From IMG/VR virus record IMGVR_UViG_3300024346_000016, positions 1 to 64,000 of that record: DNA of 64,000 nucleotides. The stretch is one strand, 5' to 3'. This document shows, piece by piece, positions 22,976-31,837 of this stretch (position 1 is its first letter; every line of letters begins with the position of its first letter). Under the pieces are notes generated by a model. That model worked only from the letters and a program-made list of their open reading frames with translations, was not told where the DNA came from and searched no databases. The translations under genes and the position numbers were made by a program. Origin of the DNA: a virus.

Positions 22976-25384
22976 TTAAGAAGAACAGGCAATACAATCG
23001 TCTGGATTATCAATTGAACAAGTTAAATCACTTTGAATTTGCTCAGCAGTTAGGGTAGACTTTTTTAGTGCAGCTGAATCAACTCCAAGGCCCGCTATTG
23101 CATCAACGGCAGATTCGGTTCTTAAGTAGTACATTCCAGTTTTAAGACCCTTTCTCCAAGAGTGGAAATGTGCAGAAGTTAATTTAGCAGCATTTGCATC
23201 TTTAATAAAAAGGTTAAGCGACTGTGACTGACATATAAATTTACCACGGTCAGCTGACATATCAATAATGTCTTTCTGTTTTAATTCCCAAACTGTTTTA
23301 TAGATTTCTCTAATTTCAACAGGAATTTCTGCAATATTTTGAACAGAGCCCTTTTCAGTAATAATTCTATTCTTTATATTGTCTGACCATAGATCTAATT
23401 CAACTAGGTCTCTAACTAGGTGCTTGTTAACAATAACAAATTCTCCAGATAGGGTTCTTCTAGTATACAAATTTGATGTAAATGCCTCAAACGCTTCGTT
23501 ATTACCCATAATTTGAGCAGTGGACGCAGTTGGCATTGGTGCTAATAATAATGAATTGCGTGCGCCAGTTTTTACAACCTGCTTTCTTAATGCAGACCAA
23601 TCCCATCTTCCAGAAAATTTGGACTCGTCAGCTTGCCATAGATTAAACTGAAATTGGCCTTGGCTTAAAGGACTGCCTTCAAACGATTCGTATGCACCAA
23701 GTTTCTTAGCAAGATCGGCTGAAGCTTTCATTGAAGCAAAATAAATTGTTTCAAAAATGTCTTCATTTAGAGATTTAGCTTCATCTGAAGTAAAAGGTAA
23801 GCCTAAAATTGCAAATGTATCGGCCAATCCCTGAATACCGATTCCAATTGGACGGTGTTTCATATTAGAGGCCCTGGTCTCTGGAGTTGGATAGAAATTA
23901 ATATCAATTACCTTATTAAGATTTAGGGTAGTTTGATAAGTAACATCGTATAGTGCTTGATGATCGTATTCTGCATGAGCTCTACGCTGCTTTAGCGATC
24001 GTTTCTCTGGAAACTTGATAAATTGATTAACTGCAATTGAAGCAAGATTACAAACAGCTTGCTCGTCTTTGCTTGTGTATTCCATAATCTCTGTACATAA
24101 GTTTGAAGACTTAATTGTACCTAGATTTTTTTGATTAGATTTCTCATTAGCTGCATCTTTATAAAGAATATAAGGAGTACCTGTTTCAATTTGAGATTCT
24201 AATACCCTTTGCCAAAGAGCTCTTGCTTTTATTGTGCGACGACCCCTTCCTTCACTTTCAAGTCTTTCGTAATTTTCTTTAAATTCTTGACCGTGCATTT
24301 CCCAAAGTTCAACACCAATTTCAGCTGGACAAAATAGAGTCCAATCTGCATCGGCTTCAACTCTTTCCATAAATAAATCAGGCGTCCATAATGCTAAGAA
24401 AAGATCCCTAGCTCGGCGTTCTTCTTTACCATGGTTTTTACGAAGATCTAACCAATCCTCGACGTCAGCATGCCAAGGTTCAAGGTAAATTGCAAATGAG
24501 CCTTTACGCTTTCCGCCACCTTGATCAACATATCTAGCTGTTTCGTTAAATACTTTAAGCATTGGAACAATTCCATTAGAGGATCCATTTGTTCCTTTAA
24601 TATAGGAACCCGTTGCTCTAATATTATGTATAGATAACCCAATTCCACCTGCATTTTGTGAAATCGCTGCCACATCAGAAAGGGTTTTATAAATTCCTTG
24701 AATTGAATCTTCCTGCATAGTTAATAGGAAACACGAAGACAATTGAGGGCGTCTTGTTCCAGCGTTGAATAACGTAGGAGTTGCATGTGTCATTTTGTGA
24801 GTAGACAATAATTCGTATGTCTTTAACACATTTTGAATATCTTCTCCCCAAATACCAACTGCTACTCTCATGTACATATGTTGAGGAGCCTCTGCAGTTT
24901 CACCATTTATTTTTAATAGGTAACTCTTTTCAAGGGTCTTAAATCCAAAATAGTCAAAATTAAAATCTCTATCGTGTAGGATAGATTCATTTAATGTATC
25001 AGCATGCTTACGAACAGCTTTAATTACGTCATCGTTAATTAAGCCAGCTGGTAATAATGTTTTAGGATCAATATATGAATACAAAGATTCAATAACATCT
25101 GAAAACTTTTTACTAACGGTTTTATGTAAACGCGTAATTGCAATTCTTGCAGCAAGGTATGAATAATCTGGGTGGGCATGATTTAAAGAAGCAGCGGTTT
25201 CTGCTGCTAAATTATCAAGCTCAGCTGTAGTAATTCCATCATAAATACCGGAAACTACTTTAGTAGCAACCTCTAACGCATCTACGAAATCTGAATTTAA
25301 ACCATATGTTTGTTTTTTAATACGGTTGGTAATCTTATCTAGTCTAAGGGTCTCTAACGAGCCATCTCTTTTGGTAACCTTCAT
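22976..25384 (-). CDS. nrdA: Ribonucleotide reductase class Ia, large subunit NrdA
   Basis: 802 residues. It reduces ribonucleoside diphosphates to deoxy forms for phage DNA. Visible: N-terminal ATP-cone (KVTKRDGSLETLRLDKITNRI), SSCFLLTM (active-site cysteine), NAGGIGLSIHNIRATGS, SSNLCTEIMEY (catalytic cysteine region), PMPTASTAQIMGNNEAFE, and the C-terminal redox pair in CIACSS. All features of an active class I enzyme are present. It is transcribed with nrdB, which lies 18 bases upstream. Confidence 0.96.
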   Translation of the reverse strand: MKVTKRDGSLETLRLDKITNRIKKQTYGLNSDFVDALEVATKVVSGIYDGITTAELDNLAAETAASLNHAHPDYSYLAARIAITRLHKTVSKKFSDVIESLYSYIDPKTLLPAGLINDDVIKAVRKHADTLNESILHDRDFNFDYFGFKTLEKSYLLKINGETAEAPQHMYMRVAVGIWGEDIQNVLKTYELLSTHKMTHATPTLFNAGTRRPQLSSCFLLTMQEDSIQGIYKTLSDVAAISQNAGGIGLSIHNIRATGSYIKGTNGSSNGIVPMLKVFNETARYVDQGGGKRKGSFAIYLEPWHADVEDWLDLRKNHGKEERRARDLFLALWTPDLFMERVEADADWTLFCPAEIGVELWEMHGQEFKENYERLESEGRGRRTIKARALWQRVLESQIETGTPYILYKDAANEKSNQKNLGTIKSSNLCTEIMEYTSKDEQAVCNLASIAVNQFIKFPEKRSLKQRRAHAEYDHQALYDVTYQTTLNLNKVIDINFYPTPETRASNMKHRPIGIGIQGLADTFAILGLPFTSDEAKSLNEDIFETIYFASMKASADLAKKLGAYESFEGSPLSQGQFQFNLWQADESKFSGRWDWSALRKQVVKTGARNSLLLAPMPTASTAQIMGNNEAFEAFTSNLYTRRTLSGEFVIVNKHLVRDLVELDLWSDNIKNRIITEKGSVQNIAEIPVEIREIYKTVWELKQKDIIDMSADRGKFICQSQSLNLFIKDANAAKLTSAHFHSWRKGLKTGMYYLRTESAVDAIAGLGVDSAALKKSTLTAEQIQSDLTCSIDNPDDCIACSS

Positions 25385-25402
25385 GTCCTTATCTCTTATT
25401 TT

Positions 25403-26365
25403 TTAAAAATCCTCGTCGGTAGAAAAATCTTGAATACTCGCAGAGTTTACGCCGGCCTTTTGGTATTCTCCAACTCTTTTTTCAAAGAAGTTAGTTTTTC
25501 CTTTAAGTGCAATATTAGTCATAAAGTCAAATGGGTTTTTAACATTAAACTCTTTACTGCAACCTAAGTCAAGCAGCAATCTATCTGTAACAAATTCCAG
25601 ATATTGCTTCATTAAGTCAGCATTCATACCGATGAGTCTAACTGGAAGAGACTCTGTAATGAATTCTTTTTCAATTTCCAAAGCAGAAAGAATAATCTCT
25701 TTGATTTTTTCTTCGGAAACTTTATTTACAATATGATTATTATGTAGGTGTACTGCAAAATCTGTATGCATACCCTCATCTCTTGAAATAAGTTCATTTG
25801 AAAAACTTAGTCCTGGCATAAGGCCTCTTTTCTTTAACCAAAATATTGAACAAAAAGAGCCAGAAAAGAAGATACCTTCGACTGCAGCAAATGCAATTAG
25901 TCTCTCAGCAAATGAATCACTTTTAATCCATTTTAACGCCCATTCTGCTTTTTTCTTAACTGCGTCAATTGTATCAATCGCGTTGAATAAGTGGGCCTTT
26001 TCTTCTTCGTCACTAATATAGGTATCAATAAGAAGTGAATATGTTTCAGAATGGATATTCTCCATCATAATTTGAAAACCATAGAAAAATTTAGCTTCTG
26101 GGTATTGAACCTCTTTCACAAAATTTTCAGCTAAGTTCTCGTTTACAATGCCATCTGATGCGGCAAAGAAAGCTAATACGTTTTTAACAAAATAACGCTC
26201 ATCGTCGTTAAGTTTAGTTCGCCAGTCAGTTAAGTCCGCGGCTAAGTCAATTTCTTCGGCTGTCCAAAAAGACGCCTCTGACCTTTTATAAAAGTCCCAC
26301 AGATCATGATGCTGAATAGGGAAGATGACGAATCTGTGCGGATTCTCGGTTAGAATCGGTTCCAT
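25403..26365 (-). CDS. nrdB: Ribonucleotide reductase class Ia, small subunit NrdB
   Basis: 320 residues. It holds the di-iron centre and tyrosyl radical for NrdA. The metal-ligand motifs are visible: a first helix with [14 protein letters not shown], then [14 protein letters not shown] with the E-x2-H-x3-Y pattern (ligands plus radical tyrosine), EGIFFSGSF and [15 protein letters not shown]-terminal tail (FSTDEDF) fits the NrdA-docking peptide. A 46-codon ORF ends 2 bases before its start. The ATG follows aaataaattaaaa. Confidence 0.96.
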   Translation of the reverse strand: MEPILTENPHRFVIFPIQHHDLWDFYKRSEASFWTAEEIDLAADLTDWRTKLNDDERYFVKNVLAFFAASDGIVNENLAENFVKEVQYPEAKFFYGFQIMMENIHSETYSLLIDTYISDEEEKAHLFNAIDTIDAVKKKAEWALKWIKSDSFAERLIAFAAVEGIFFSGSFCSIFWLKKRGLMPGLSFSNELISRDEGMHTDFAVHLHNNHIVNKVSEEKIKEIILSALEIEKEFITESLPVRLIGMNADLMKQYLEFVTDRLLLDLGCSKEFNVKNPFDFMTNIALKGKTNFFEKRVGEYQKAGVNSASIQDFSTDEDF

Positions 26366-26367
26366 TT

Positions 26368-26508
26368 TTAATTTATTTTTTTAAATGTGAATAAAGATTG
26401 ACTCGGTTGTGCTTTAAAAATGGATGTTGATTTGTGATAAGCTGCGCTGTTTTCTGTAGTTTGACGTGCTTTCAACTTAACATCTAGTGTACTTTTACCG
26501 TGTGTCAT
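26368..26508 (-). CDS. Possible 46-residue protein upstream of nrdB
   Basis: An ATG-to-TAA frame of 46 codons fills most of the 167-base gap between the S1-like gene and nrdB and ends 2 bases before the nrdB ATG. The peptide begins [13 protein letters not shown] and is basic (pI high; Lys/His/Arg-rich) with [11 protein letters not shown] at its end. The tight spacing matches operon genes here. No family is recognised. The rest of the gap (26509-26532) holds nothing evident. Confidence 0.5.
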   Translation of the reverse strand: MTHGKSTLDVKLKARQTTENSAAYHKSTSIFKAQPSQSLFTFKKIN

Positions 26509-26532
26509 ATAAGGATATTTATCTTAATATAC

Positions 26533-27705
26533 TTAATCTAACAGTACTTCGAACCCTAAATTTTGTTTTATTACATCAACTTTTTGTATTAATACTCGAC
26601 CATCAACACTGTGATCTTGCATTACAGTAGCAGATACTGAAACAGAAATAGTTTGCTCATCAGGTAGAGTCATTGTCATAGACCCTTTACTATATGAATA
26701 GTTTAAAATTTGGTTCTCAATGCCGTCCTTAAGGCTTTGCCAGCTTTTCTTAACTGGATCAATTGAGTCTGGATTGGTGGTAAGTATAATTCTGTACTCT
26801 CCTTTCTTCTGCACGACGTCTTTAACCCAGAAGTCAATTTGATTGCCTGAACGTAAACCTTTTGAGAATTCCTTAAAGGCTGCGTCATTTTCAAAATCTG
26901 ACTTGTGTATAAGTCCGGTGTAGTAGTTTTGGAATTCAACAAATATTCCAAAGTCATAAGGATTATTAGTAAGAGTTCCAGTATATTTCTGGCTAAATGA
27001 TAGATCAGATACTTTTTGAGGAAGGGTTTCTTTAATATATTTCTTGTATGAAACAATGAATAGGTTATTAACTGAATCATAATTTTCAACCATAACTGGA
27101 ATTTCTTTGTGTAGATACTCAGAGAAATCTCTAATTACGTTGGCTGCAGCGTGTGAACCTGGTAAGAAACATTTAATTTGGTTTTTATAGATTGCAAGGT
27201 AACCTCCTTTAATAAGCTCAACCACTTTAACATAGAACCATTTATTATTCTTAGTAAAGTATTCAACGTCTTCTCTAAGAGTAAGGGCTGCACATTTTTT
27301 CTCTGATCCAAGAATTTCGCTCATGTTAGATTTATAGATCATAACTTTATATTTACGATCTTCATTTAGGAGGCTTAACGAAGGTTCCTGAGAAAATTCT
27401 CTAAATGGTACAAAAATACTAGTCATTGATGAAACGTCTTCCATTTCAACCATTGACATAGCAAAGTCAATTTTCTTAAGGCTAACTGTTCTGATTTCTC
27501 CTACCGGAATATCTTTACTTGCAGTCGGTAATTGATGACCAGCTTCTGATCCAAAATATTTATCGTATAGGTCCTGAGCATACGGCTCCTTACAGAAAAT
27601 TTTAACATTAGCTTTTCGATCGGCTTCTGATAATTTAACTGAGTTGTTAATTTTTGAATTTCCTTGTGAAAAAAGAATTTCAAGTTCCTCGTTGGTATAA
27701 GTCAT
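26533..27705 (-). CDS. S1-domain RNA-binding protein (ribosomal protein S1-like)
   Basis: 390 residues. Two or three tandem S1/OB-type domains are visible: residues about 68-143 (weak), 154-222 (VKVVELIKGGYLAIYKNQIKCFLPGS...) and 237-311 (YTGTLTNNPYDFGIFVEFQNYYTGLIHKSDF...), the last having the classic G-x-V-x(6)-FG-x-FV-x(8)-GL-x-H-x-S layout of ribosomal S1. The last 80 residues are unlike S1. It could bind mRNA and steer ribosomes to phage transcripts, or act as an RNase cofactor. It sits in the early block between nrdB and a 1342-residue protein. The domain call is confident; the ribosomal role is inference. Confidence 0.8.
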   Translation of the reverse strand: MTYTNEELEILFSQGNSKINNSVKLSEADRKANVKIFCKEPYAQDLYDKYFGSEAGHQLPTASKDIPVGEIRTVSLKKIDFAMSMVEMEDVSSMTSIFVPFREFSQEPSLSLLNEDRKYKVMIYKSNMSEILGSEKKCAALTLREDVEYFTKNNKWFYVKVVELIKGGYLAIYKNQIKCFLPGSHAAANVIRDFSEYLHKEIPVMVENYDSVNNLFIVSYKKYIKETLPQKVSDLSFSQKYTGTLTNNPYDFGIFVEFQNYYTGLIHKSDFENDAAFKEFSKGLRSGNQIDFWVKDVVQKKGEYRIILTTNPDSIDPVKKSWQSLKDGIENQILNYSYSKGSMTMTLPDEQTISVSVSATVMQDHSVDGRVLIQKVDVIKQNLGFEVLLD

Positions 27706-27761
27706 ATTTTTATATTTGAATAATCTAAAATATTATACAGATAAAGAGGTAGTAGTTTTGA

Positions 27762-30700
27762 TTATGGGGTAGGAACATACACTGGCGTACCTAAAAAATC
27801 TTGGCCTAAAATAGTACCAGTTGCGGCCTTTGCTTTATGCGCTAAATCATCTAAAAACATAACATATAAAGGGTTCTTCATAGTTAGCCTATCCCAAGTT
27901 GGAAGGTCATCTTGATTTAGGATTGGGTGTACACCTGCTCGTAGAATATTTCCAAGCCCTAGAGATTGGCCAGCCGCGATCGGTAAATATACGGCAATTT
28001 CTGGTAAATTCTTAGCAGCTTTGTCCATTACTTTTAAAATTTCCAATTGAGCTAACAGGATTAATTGGTTAACTGTTTTAATAAAAGCTGGGGTTGGGAG
28101 GGATCTTTCAAGCGCCTCTTTAATCATTTTATAGATTTTAAGAAATGGATTTGTCATATCAAACAACATGGTAAATGCACCCTTAACCCCTTTTAATAAG
28201 TTAATTAATTTAAATAAGGATTGTAGTGGCGCTAGTAAAGTTTCTATTAATTCAGTAATTGCCATTTTAATTGCAACCTTAATTCCTCTGTATAGTGCAG
28301 AGATCCAGGCACTTGAAATTGCAGTAATTGGTAAATCACATATTCTAATAGGTAATAGGCTTAATATTTTATCCATTAAAACCTGAATACCCGCTTTTAA
28401 TAACGGTTTAATTAATGAATCTAAGTTGATTGTTAATTGTGGTACACCTAATATTCTAGGAGGAAATCCTAGTGGAATTCTTAATAGTGGTAAGAATGGC
28501 TTTAATATGCTTAAAAGAAGTTGCAGAGCGGCTGCCCCATTTAACGGAATATCTATATTTGGAATAGATTTAGCTATAAGATTTGTTATTGATTGGATAA
28601 TTTCCCTTGTTACACTAAATACTTCGCCAAATATAGATTTGATTAAGTCAGTCGTTAGTGCATCAATTGCGGTATGAGCCAATTGTCTAAACGACATAAT
28701 AATAGCAAGCACAAGCGGATCAATAAATTGAGGTATTGCAAGATCGCTTGGGCAACACTTAGGTTTTACAATTTGTGTAAAATTACCCAGCGCATTTTTA
28801 ATTGGTTTAGTAAATCCAGCAACAGAGTGGCCCAGTAATTCAGCAAAACGTTTTCTTTTTTTAATCTCGGCCTCATAAACAAAGTTCGAAACCGTTATTT
28901 TATTAATTGAAAGTGCTCTTGGTGTTTCTTGACCAATCTTTTTTTCATAGGATTGTACTCGAGCGGCCTGCTTTGGATGATTTTTATCATACTCAGCATT
29001 TCTTTCATTAAATCTTTTTCTTTTTGCAATTTCTGCATCAACCTTTCGTTGAAATTCTGGAGAATCTCTTTTTACCTTTAGGTTTTTTCCAGAAAAAACA
29101 TCGCATATTTGATCAACGTAACCCTTTGCAGTTTTCTTAAATGCGGTTACACTTTCGACTTTAGTTATATCAACTTTAGCCGCGGCTGCATCAATTGAGG
29201 CATTTAAATCTAAATCTCGCATTGCTTTTCTAAACTTCTTATTAAAGTTAATAGATTTGGCTTTTCCAAAGTTTGTTCTTGACATATACTCCATAACAGA
29301 ATCAATTACTCCATCAAGCATGGCTTCAGGTTTAATTGATTTGCCCTTGTCTTTTGGAATAGTATAGGTTCCAAGTTTAAGTTTATCTAAAAATTTATCT
29401 AAATCTAGAGAAAGAGACAATACCATTTCTTTACACTCATCCGAATCAATATTTAAGTTTGAGTGTGAGAAGTTAGATGGAATATTTGAATAAAGATTAC
29501 CTGGATCGCAGTTTAGCCAGGCTTGGTCAAAATTATACGGAAGACCTGCTAGAGTAGTTTGTCGATTTTTAGCAGAGTCTTGGGCGCTTTTTAATGCGAT
29601 TGAAAAATTAGGTAATTCAAAATCTCCAAGTTCATCTATTTTAACACAAATCGTGCGATTTATATTTTTAACAAATACTTTAAAATCATTTAAGGAAGCA
29701 GTTGCAGTATCTAAAAAATCTTCATCTCCAGTTTTCCAGGCTGGTTTTTCGCCTGGTTTAAATGGAATATTGAAACCATTTGGCATTAATTTACCAGGAT
29801 CAGCTAATTCCAATAAGGCTTGAGCCTGTGCTGCAACTTTTGCTACTTTTTGCAATTTCGCATTTACCATGATATTACCAAATGTAATTGTCTTTGCGCC
29901 AGTTCCGCTAGGTTTTCCAATTGATGTTTGGTTTATACCCAATGGAGAAACGCTAGCTTCATCTAGTGTATATCCAACTGGATCAAATTGACCCTGTAGT
30001 GCTCTAAAACTTAATAGGATAATCTTTTTTCCATCTGGTCCAATGTACATAACAATTGGTGATGGAACGATTCCACACTGTACATACCAAATAACTAGAG
30101 TACCAAATGGTAAGTTTAAGGTTACTATATGAAACCAAATTTGAGGTAGTGGAATTCTAATTGGATATGGAGTTGGAATAATTAAGCCAACCGGCCAATA
30201 TCTTAATGCGGGTAAGCGCATAATATCTGGAATAGGTAATAGGTTTAGCTTATTTAGGTGTTTAGTTACCTCTTTCCAATAACAGCCACATGTATAATCT
30301 GGATTAGCTTCAGTTGGCTGCACGGTCATTGATTTGTAACCCAATGGGTCAGAGCCGGCTTTTGCTAATTTTTTACAAGGGCCCTCATCAGGCGGAACAC
30401 AGCCAGTTGCCGCAAGAGCTTTGGCTAAATCGTCTGGTTTTGGCGAATTTGCCTCTTTTATCTTAGCGATTCGGGTTTCAATGTCTTTAATTAAACCTAA
30501 TACTTCAGCTGAGCTGTTTTTAATTGCAGTTCTGGCATTTTGCCCATATGCGCTTGGTAAAACCTCTACTCCATTTACGATAAGTTTTTCAGTAGGTTTT
30601 GCCTCTATACTACCATTATTGACAACATCAAATACCTGTTTTTTGGCAAGATTTGATAATTTTAAAAATTTACCAGAGCTAACTAAGTCTTTTCTAAATT

Positions 30701-31790
30701 TCTGACGCTCTACTTCAATACGGGCTTCAATCTTAGGCTCAAGATCTTCATAAAATTGCTGATACTTTTCAGTATTTTCAATATAGAACGTTTCCTCTGT
30801 ACCATTTGATCTTTTTTCTTTAACTATTCCGTCGAGACCTTCCTTTTTTAATTTTTTATCAACGCTAACTGAACTTGTGGTTAAACCTTTTTCTTGTAGC
30901 GTAAATAATTTTAAAGGATCCTCAATCTTTTTATAAAATTCTGCAAGCGAGCCAGTAAATGGATATAAAATATCGGTTGCGGCGGTATCAGTGTATAGCT
31001 GTGATGCAAATCTAACAACTTCTAACTTTCTTTTTTGAAAAACTTTAGCTTGTGTTTCATACACAGCATCCTCAGGTGATATTTTAATATCAACTGTAAC
31101 CTGCTTGGTTTCAGAATTACCAAATTGATCAACTTTACCAGTTTTTTGATTTTCTGAAGATTTAACCGTGAACCCGGATTTTCCTGGTAAAGTTATTAAA
31201 AAGGTTGGGTTTGTTGAATTATAAGAATATGTAATTGGCGAGATTCTGCCGATTGCGCCTACTCCTATTGGTTTTTTACTAAAATATGCTTCGACTTGGT
31301 CTTTAATATCTGCATTTAGTTTGTCTATTTCAGATAGTGTAGTTGTAGTTGCTGCAACGTTAAATTTATAGGAATTATATTCAAATTTATTTAGGATTGT
31401 AGTAAAAGATGGAGCAGCTGTAGGAACAGTAAATCTTGCATCAAGGTCTTTAACTACTAAATTAAAAAATTCTTGGCGTGTTTTATAAAAATACTCAGCT
31501 GGATATAGAAGATCCCGTAATTCGTTTAATCTTGAAATTACATATTTAGACTTAACTGCTGCCTTTAGTTTAGCATCATTTTTTGCTAATTCCGCATTTA
31601 CCGCATCGATTGTCTTTTTAGCGCAAGGGTCTTCAGTTACTAGTTGAGTAATTTCTTCCTTTTGAGCAGTTTCAATTTGATCTGACGTTGGGAGGCAATC
31701 GTCTAAAGCTGCAAGATCCCCTTCAGTAAAGAAGGGGTTTTCTCTTAGTTCGCAACGAATTTGGTCAATGAGAATGTCTATTTCTGACAA
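27762..31790 (-). CDS. Large protein of unknown role, 1342 residues, hydrophobic C-terminal third
   Basis: The frame starts at a TTG (31790); no ATG lies near the N-terminus and an in-frame TAA is a few codons upstream. Residues 1-480 are charged and helical; 510-640 are rich in Pro/Ile/Trp (WFHIVTLNLPFGTLVIWYV); 1070-1270 form long hydrophobic/amphipathic helices (ILKPFLPLLRIPLGFPPRI; LIETLLAPLQSLFKLINLL). Cysteine pairs occur (KCCPSD, CGCYWKE). No family is recognised. Size and composition suggest a virion protein, tape-measure or membrane-active ejection protein, yet it lies in a minus-strand block directly after groEL. Only weak late-promoter-like sequence (TTAAATAAA) precedes it. Confidence 0.75.
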   Translation of the reverse strand: MSEIDILIDQIRCELRENPFFTEGDLAALDDCLPTSDQIETAQKEEITQLVTEDPCAKKTIDAVNAELAKNDAKLKAAVKSKYVISRLNELRDLLYPAEYFYKTRQEFFNLVVKDLDARFTVPTAAPSFTTILNKFEYNSYKFNVAATTTTLSEIDKLNADIKDQVEAYFSKKPIGVGAIGRISPITYSYNSTNPTFLITLPGKSGFTVKSSENQKTGKVDQFGNSETKQVTVDIKISPEDAVYETQAKVFQKRKLEVVRFASQLYTDTAATDILYPFTGSLAEFYKKIEDPLKLFTLQEKGLTTSSVSVDKKLKKEGLDGIVKEKRSNGTEETFYIENTEKYQQFYEDLEPKIEARIEVERQKFRKDLVSSGKFLKLSNLAKKQVFDVVNNGSIEAKPTEKLIVNGVEVLPSAYGQNARTAIKNSSAEVLGLIKDIETRIAKIKEANSPKPDDLAKALAATGCVPPDEGPCKKLAKAGSDPLGYKSMTVQPTEANPDYTCGCYWKEVTKHLNKLNLLPIPDIMRLPALRYWPVGLIIPTPYPIRIPLPQIWFHIVTLNLPFGTLVIWYVQCGIVPSPIVMYIGPDGKKIILLSFRALQGQFDPVGYTLDEASVSPLGINQTSIGKPSGTGAKTITFGNIMVNAKLQKVAKVAAQAQALLELADPGKLMPNGFNIPFKPGEKPAWKTGDEDFLDTATASLNDFKVFVKNINRTICVKIDELGDFELPNFSIALKSAQDSAKNRQTTLAGLPYNFDQAWLNCDPGNLYSNIPSNFSHSNLNIDSDECKEMVLSLSLDLDKFLDKLKLGTYTIPKDKGKSIKPEAMLDGVIDSVMEYMSRTNFGKAKSINFNKKFRKAMRDLDLNASIDAAAAKVDITKVESVTAFKKTAKGYVDQICDVFSGKNLKVKRDSPEFQRKVDAEIAKRKRFNERNAEYDKNHPKQAARVQSYEKKIGQETPRALSINKITVSNFVYEAEIKKRKRFAELLGHSVAGFTKPIKNALGNFTQIVKPKCCPSDLAIPQFIDPLVLAIIMSFRQLAHTAIDALTTDLIKSIFGEVFSVTREIIQSITNLIAKSIPNIDIPLNGAAALQLLLSILKPFLPLLRIPLGFPPRILGVPQLTINLDSLIKPLLKAGIQVLMDKILSLLPIRICDLPITAISSAWISALYRGIKVAIKMAITELIETLLAPLQSLFKLINLLKGVKGAFTMLFDMTNPFLKIYKMIKEALERSLPTPAFIKTVNQLILLAQLEILKVMDKAAKNLPEIAVYLPIAAGQSLGLGNILRAGVHPILNQDDLPTWDRLTMKNPLYVMFLDDLAHKAKAATGTILGQDFLGTPVYVPTP

Positions 31791-31837
31791 AGTAAGTCTT
31801 CTTTTTTTTATTTAACGAAGACTACAGCATAATTTAA

